Shown here one piece after another: positions 5,719 to 9,520 of a stretch of DNA of 9,520 bases; positions within the stretch are counted from its first letter, which is position 1; every line of letters starts with the position of its first letter. The notes under the pieces are model-generated. The model was not told where the DNA came from. It ran no database searches and saw only the letters and a program-made list of their open reading frames with translations. Position numbers and translations under genes: made by a program. The stretch comes from Phycisphaerae bacterium. GTDB taxonomy: Bacteria; Planctomycetota; Phycisphaerae; Phycisphaerales; SM1A02. The stretch covers positions 1 through 9,520 of the forward strand of contig NYSW01000079.1 in assembly GCA_002683195.1 (NCBI GenBank). Direction: 5' to 3'.

Positions 5719-7803
5719 GTGAACCCCGCCGACGATTCCGTCGATCCGCTTCCCCCGGCCCGCACCTGGCGCGACCGGGTGGCTCGCGCCGCGGCCACGG
5801 ACGCCGGGCATTCCCGAGACCCCGCCACGATCGAACGCGCCCGTCGGCTCACCGACCGAGGTGTGCTCGGAGCGGGCATCGGCCTTCTGGTCCTCGCCCT
5901 GCTCGGCGCCTTTGCCGGATGGACGGCAACCGCGGAGCTCATTCGCCCCGCAGACACCCCCATCCATGCCCCGCTCCTCCTCGCCGGCACGGTCGTGCTT
6001 CCGTGGCTGATCATCATCCTGCGAGCCCTGATGCTTCTCGCATTTCGCCGGAACGCGAGGCCAATCCTCGGCCGATTGATCCCCCTCAGTCTGATCAGGA
6101 TGATTCGCCGCGGCGGTCGGCAAGCAGATTCGTCGGCGTTGGTGGAGGCCACGGTCCGACACACCTCTTCCATGCTCGCGAATGGGAGCGGTCGACGACT
6201 CGCCAGTGCGGGCGGAGGGGTTTTCTGGACCGTCTACGGCCTCGCCGCGATCGGCACCATCTGGCTGTCCACGGCACGAGTGGCCTACGGCTTCGGATGG
6301 GAGAGTTCGTGGCTCTCACCGTCTCTCGGTCGCAGCGTCACCCGAACGGCCGCCGCGCCCATCCAGGCCATACCGGGCTTCAGTGATCTTCAAAACCTGA
6401 TTCCAGTCGCGAACCCACCCACTGCTGCTGCGGATGATCCGGTAGCCCTGGAACTCCGTCGGGATTGGATCCGCTTCCTCACCGCAGGAATCGGGCTTTA
6501 CCTCGTCCTGCCAATGGGCCTCTGGACCCTCGGCAACGCGGGCATCGGCCATTGGCGAGCGGAACGATGGCGTCCGAAAGGCACCCGGATCCCTGGAGCC
6601 GTACACGTTCGCTCCGCCCCGGCGGCGCCGCTCGCCACGCCCCAGCCACCGGAACCGATACGAACCGATGCGTCCCTCCGAATCACACACCGAGTCGAGA
6701 TGGAGCGCCCCACGACGGCGGCGCCACTCCCCAAGTGCCTGTCGGAACTTGAGGACCTCGGCACCATCGATCAGGTCGCCGATGTCGAGCGAGTGGCCAC
6801 CATCTCCAGTGAACGCGACCTCGGACTGGTGATCATCGCATGGCTGCCGAACACCCCGGACCGGGGTGTTCGAAGGCGACTTCGCGAGATCGCAGACCAT
6901 GCCGTGATCCCACCGTTGGTGATCCTCGACGGCGGTGACCACCTCCGAAGATCCGAACCGCCGGCCAACGTCGCGATCCGGGTCGGGGACTGGCGTGAAA
7001 CCTTGAAGGAACTCGGGCTCGAAAGTCTCGACGTGGATCTGGAATGTTCCACCAACTCGAGTCGAACCCTGCTGTTCCAGCGGATCACCGGCCGAAGTCC
7101 GTCCGCGGCACGGGAGGATCCGCCCGACCCCGCAAGGCTCGACGCCGCCCTGGCGATCATCGGTCGACACCTCGACGGCTCGAGCGAGACCGCACTACCC
7201 CACGACGACGCCTTGGCGACCTGCCTCCTCGAACTGGCCCGGGAATTCGATGCCGACCCGAATCGAAGATCGGTGATCCACGAGATCGACTGGTCGGGCG
7301 CCCTGGGCGACCTGATCCACATCGACCCCCACGACTCGGTCCGACGCCTCGAAGCGATTCGACGAATCGGTATCGACCTGCTGCCTCGTCCCCTTCAACG
7401 AGGCGTCACCTGGGCCGGGGTGGGCGGTGTTCTAGGCGTCGCGGCCTGCGCCGCTGCGGCCACCGTGGCCCCCGCGGTCCTCGTGGCCATGCCGGGATGG
7501 GCCGGGGCGGGAGCCGGGCTGGCAGGACTTCTCTCCCTTGCACGACGAACGCCTCCTGCCAGTGGCGAAACTCCGAAGGAGCGACTCGCCGGACAGGAGC
7601 TCGGGGAAGCGGTCTTCGCCGCAACCACCACCGCCGTTCTCTGGTGGGCCCAGACCGGGGACGAGATTCGGACCGAAGCGACCCTCGCCGCGATCTCGGG
7701 GCCGACCGAAGACATCCCGAGGCTGGAAGATGCCGACGCCGCACGACGCTGGCTCGCCGCGACTCGACGCCGCGTGGTTCAGGCGATGGAGACCTCCTCA
7801 TGA
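5719..7803 (+). CDS. DUF2868-like polytopic membrane protein, partner of the downstream GTPase
   Basis: The 694-residue product has an N-terminal membrane module with helices at about 48-75, 85-109, 168-186 and 252-274. GFGWESSWLS at 191-200 matches the pattern I recall for DUF2868 proteins, and NTPDRG at 378-383, inside a Rossmann-like strand-helix segment (VIIAWLP to VILDGGD, 371-407), matches the conserved TPDRG of that family. DUF2868 genes typically sit directly before DUF3482 GTPase genes, as here: the stop overlaps the next ATG by 4 bp (ATGA). Residues from about 465 on exceed the usual length of about 460. They include a helical soluble stretch and a Gly/Ala-rich hydrophobic hairpin (563-607), then GQELGEAVFAATTTAVLWW. 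No enzymatic motif is evident. The function of the family is unknown to me. The GTG start is chosen because the frame opens there, after a GACAAT box, and the downstream sequence is well biased. Family assignment is from memory of motifs. Confidence 0.7.
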   Translation: MNPADDSVDPLPPARTWRDRVARAAATDAGHSRDPATIERARRLTDRGVLGAGIGLLVLALLGAFAGWTATAELIRPADTPIHAPLLLAGTVVLPWLIIILRALMLLAFRRNARPILGRLIPLSLIRMIRRGGRQADSSALVEATVRHTSSMLANGSGRRLASAGGGVFWTVYGLAAIGTIWLSTARVAYGFGWESSWLSPSLGRSVTRTAAAPIQAIPGFSDLQNLIPVANPPTAAADDPVALELRRDWIRFLTAGIGLYLVLPMGLWTLGNAGIGHWRAERWRPKGTRIPGAVHVRSAPAAPLATPQPPEPIRTDASLRITHRVEMERPTTAAPLPKCLSELEDLGTIDQVADVERVATISSERDLGLVIIAWLPNTPDRGVRRRLREIADHAVIPPLVILDGGDHLRRSEPPANVAIRVGDWRETLKELGLESLDVDLECSTNSSRTLLFQRITGRSPSAAREDPPDPARLDAALAIIGRHLDGSSETALPHDDALATCLLELAREFDADPNRRSVIHEIDWSGALGDLIHIDPHDSVRRLEAIRRIGIDLLPRPLQRGVTWAGVGGVLGVAACAAAATVAPAVLVAMPGWAGAGAGLAGLLSLARRTPPASGETPKERLAGQELGEAVFAATTTAVLWWAQTGDEIRTEATLAAISGPTEDIPRLEDADAARRWLAATRRRVVQAMETSS

Positions 7804-9248
7804 AGGAGAAAACCCTGAAAATCGCCGTCGTCGGACATGCGAACACCGGGAAGACCTCCCTGCTTCAGACCCTTCTTCGTCGTCGCGACTTCGGAATGGT
7901 CAGCCCTCGCGGGGGAACCACCCGCACGGTGGAAGTGGGCGACATCCACGATGAACGCGGCCCGCTGGTCTCCATTCTCGATACTCCCGGGCTGGAGGAT
8001 TCCCTGCGACTCCGGGATTCGATCGAAGCGTGCCGGCGAGACCGGCACGACGACCCGCGGACGCTGCTCGATCGATTCCTCGCGACCCCGGCCGCCCGAG
8101 ACGAACATGATCTCGCCCTCGAAGCCGAATCGATCCGCGCAGCGCTCGAAGCCGACGTTCTCCTTTACACGATCGATGCCCGCGATCAGCCTCGCCCTCG
8201 ACACCTCGATGAACTCGTGGTCCTGGCGTCGACCGCTCGTCCTCTCGTACCCGTGCTCAATTTCATCGCTCGCCCGGAAGCAGACGCTGGACGATGGAGA
8301 GACGCCTGCGCCCGACAGGGTCTGCATGCGACCGTGGCCTACGACGCCGTGGTGTTCGATGATGCGGGGGAACGACGACTCCTCGAAGCCATCCGTACCC
8401 TGGCCCCGACCCACGATGCGGCGATCGACCGCTGGATCGGGTGGCGTGTTGCCGGACGAAAAGCCGCGATCGATTCCGCGATCGAGGTCGCCGCGGAACT
8501 GATCGTGGATGCCGCCTCCGCCACGGTGATCACCGATTCACCCGATTCCGCTGCGGAAGACACGGAGATCGCGCGACGCAAAGCCTTCGACAACGGCGTT
8601 CAACGCCTTCTGACCGGAACCAGAGAACGTGAAGCGGAAAGCCGGACGATGATCGCAGCGTGTTTCGGCTTCTCCGGTGACGAAGCCACCGCAACCTCGC
8701 TCGAGATCGTGGAGGCGCTCGGCGGTGTCGACTTCGCGAGTCCCGCGAGTCTGGAACGAGCCGGCCTCTGGGCCGCCGGAACCGGAGCCGGATTGGTTGC
8801 CGCCGGCGCCATGGTCGATCTCGCAACCGGCGGGGTGAGCCTCGGAGGATTCACAGCCCTGGGAACCCTCGGCGCGGCGCTGGGGGCCGCCGGCGCGAGC
8901 AGTCGAAAAATGCTTCGTCGCTGGCGAGGCCAGGACGAGGTCCGGCTCGGTGACGCCGCGACGAAACTGCTGGCGATTCGCGCCCTTGCCACCATTCGGG
9001 CGTTTCTCGCCCGCGGGCATGCCGCGATCGAACCGACGTCGATCGATTCAGGAATCAGCCGCGACCTGGCTGACCAAGGACTCGAGGACGCCTTCATCAA
9101 GGCGTGTCGGGCCGCTCGCGGCCGACCGGATTGGAGTCCCCTGTCCCTTCCCAAGCCGACGACCGGCCCCGGCCCGGCCCGCGCGGAAGTGGTCGAGAAC
9201 GTGGCCTCGTCGCTCCAGCGAACCTTCGACCAGACGATCACGGATTGA
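7800..9248 (+). CDS. GTPase with DUF3482-type C-terminal domain
   Basis: This is a 482-residue P-loop GTPase. G1 is GHANTGKTS at 12-20, a G2-like Thr lies in GGTTRTVEVG (38-47), and G3 is DTPG at 61-64. At the G4 position the strand PLVPVLN (148-154) leads to NFIA rather than NKxD, so guanine recognition may differ; nucleotide preference is therefore inferred. The C-terminal half has a long helical region (about 205-300). A Gly/Ala-rich hydrophobic segment follows at about 322-366, containing DLATGGVSLGG, which resembles the DUF3482 membrane-associating segment. The ATG at 7800 overlaps the upstream stop and has GGAG at 7788-7791 with 8-nt spacing. The frame is open far upstream (from 7044), but that part is an Arg/Pro-rich shadow of the DUF2868 frame. 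It probably works with the membrane protein encoded just before it. Process unknown. Confidence 0.82.
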   Translation: MKEKTLKIAVVGHANTGKTSLLQTLLRRRDFGMVSPRGGTTRTVEVGDIHDERGPLVSILDTPGLEDSLRLRDSIEACRRDRHDDPRTLLDRFLATPAARDEHDLALEAESIRAALEADVLLYTIDARDQPRPRHLDELVVLASTARPLVPVLNFIARPEADAGRWRDACARQGLHATVAYDAVVFDDAGERRLLEAIRTLAPTHDAAIDRWIGWRVAGRKAAIDSAIEVAAELIVDAASATVITDSPDSAAEDTEIARRKAFDNGVQRLLTGTREREAESRTMIAACFGFSGDEATATSLEIVEALGGVDFASPASLERAGLWAAGTGAGLVAAGAMVDLATGGVSLGGFTALGTLGAALGAAGASSRKMLRRWRGQDEVRLGDAATKLLAIRALATIRAFLARGHAAIEPTSIDSGISRDLADQGLEDAFIKACRAARGRPDWSPLSLPKPTTGPGPARAEVVENVASSLQRTFDQTITD

Positions 9249-9292
9249 TACGAAAACCCGATGGGACTCGTTTCCCAGTCCTTCCGTGGAGG

Positions 9293-9320
9293 TTGTTCCC
9301 ACCGCGAGGACGGGTATACT
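9293..9320 (+). promoter_or_regulatory. Promoter of tRNA-Val
   Basis: TTGTTC at 9293-9298 and TATACT at 9315-9320 are separated by 16 bp, the best sigma-70-type pair in the window. The predicted transcription start falls near 9326-9327, about 25 nt before the mature tRNA end. The tRNA is thus transcribed separately from the GTPase gene ending at 9248. Confidence 0.7.
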
Positions 9321-9325
9321 TTGCG

Positions 9326-9347
9326 GTCCTCCCTTCACGGGGAGGAC
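9326..9347 (+). other. Hairpin in the 5' leader of the tRNA-Val precursor
   Basis: GTCCTCCC at 9326-9333 pairs perfectly with GGGAGGAC at 9340-9347 around a 6-nt loop. The stem starts where transcription is predicted to begin and ends 4 nt before the tRNA 5' end, so nearly the whole leader is folded. It could protect the 5' end or shape RNase P processing; this is inference. Confidence 0.5.
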
Positions 9348-9351
9348 AGAC

Positions 9352-9425
9352 GGGCGATTAGCTCAGCTGGCTAGAGCGCTGCCGTCACATGGCAGAGGTC
9401 GTTGGTTCGAGTCCAATATCGCCCA
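9352..9425 (+). tRNA. tRNA-Val, anticodon CAC
   Basis: A full cloverleaf is visible. The acceptor GGGCGAT (9352-9358) pairs with ATCGCCC (9418-9424), with discriminator A at 9425. The D arm is GCTC/GAGC (9361-9364/9374-9377). The anticodon stem CTGCC/GGCAG (9379-9383/9391-9395) encloses loop GTCACAT with anticodon CAC at 9386-9388. The T arm is GTTGG-TTCGAGT-CCAAT (9401-9417), with one G-U pair. CAC reads the valine codon GTG, which is frequent in this GC-rich coding sequence. The 3' CCA is not encoded (CTG follows) and must be added. Confidence 0.96.
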
Positions 9426-9427
9426 CT

Positions 9428-9469
9428 GAAGCCCTCGGAACTCCATCGGTTCCGAGGGCTTCTTCGTTC
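9428..9469 (+). terminator. Rho-independent terminator after tRNA-Val
   Basis: A perfect 14-bp stem pairs 9428-9441 (GAAGCCCTCGGAAC) with 9449-9462, with a 7-nt loop. It is followed by TTCGTTC, a short T-rich tail. It begins 3 nt after the tRNA and clearly ends its transcription unit. Confidence 0.85.
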
Positions 9470-9520
9470 ATCCGCATCGCCATGCAGGCGGCTCTGTCGC
9501 GGCGGGGGATCCGACCCGGA

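Noticed and set aside
7044..7799. N-terminal 252-residue extension of the GTPase frame
   Set aside because: The Arg/Pro-rich sequence is the +1 shadow of the DUF2868-like gene. The P-loop begins only 11 residues after ATG 7800, which has a Shine-Dalgarno site and a 4-bp overlap with the upstream stop.
9264..9281. Possible terminator after the GTPase gene (GGACT/AGTCC)
   Set aside because: Only a 5-bp stem with an 8-nt loop and no T-run; indistinguishable from chance in this composition.
9482..9520. ATG at 9482 with an open frame to the right edge
   Set aside because: Only 13 codons are visible (MQAALSRRGIRPG), with no Shine-Dalgarno sequence or clear promoter; it may be a gene start but cannot be supported.

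Overview
The window is about 9.5 kb of GC-rich bacterial chromosome. It has tight gene packing, 4-bp stop/start overlaps, and coding sequence strongly biased to G or C at the third codon position. Several proteins suggest a Planctomycetota member, perhaps of the Phycisphaerae type: a membrane protein with a CPxC/CPxCG zinc ribbon, a long two-copy UbiD decarboxylase, and an orphan TatA. This placement is an inference from style, not from a marker gene. Nothing here looks mobile: there is no transposase, integrase, CRISPR array or phage gene.

Layout from left to right. Positions 1-235 (minus strand) hold the 5' part of what looks like a secreted-protein gene. It has a clear signal peptide but an in-frame TGA after codon 31. 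Positions 236-421 are a dyad-rich intergenic stretch. A plus-strand two-gene unit follows: a 689-residue UbiD-family decarboxylase (422-2491) and a translationally coupled three-helix zinc-ribbon membrane protein (2488-3096). A minus-strand MltA-type lytic transglycosylase (3155-4420) converges on that unit. It is divergent from a plus-strand SGNH-fold protein (4488-5180) whose catalytic Ser, Asn and His appear to be replaced. Next are tatA (5284-5589), a hairpin, and a coupled pair: a DUF2868-like membrane protein (5719-7803) and a GTPase of the DUF3482 type (7800-9248). The window closes with a promoter, a 5' leader hairpin, tRNA-Val(CAC) at 9352-9425 and a strong terminator.

How the genes relate. 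UbiD enzymes use prenylated FMN to decarboxylate aromatic or unsaturated acids, and this long subtype resembles those annotated for menaquinone biosynthesis. MltA and the SGNH-like protein share a divergent promoter region, so a common cell-envelope role is possible but unproven. The most interesting unit is the DUF2868/DUF3482 pair, a membrane protein plus a membrane-associated GTPase with an atypical G4 motif. Its function is, to my knowledge, not established, and the DUF2868 partner here carries a large extra C-terminal region.

A recurring regulatory pattern is a -10-like hexamer only 6-7 nt upstream of the start codon, without a Shine-Dalgarno sequence, at ubiD, the SGNH-like gene and the DUF2868 gene. 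This predicts leaderless mRNAs. The genes inside coupled units, and tatA, have recognisable Shine-Dalgarno sequences instead.
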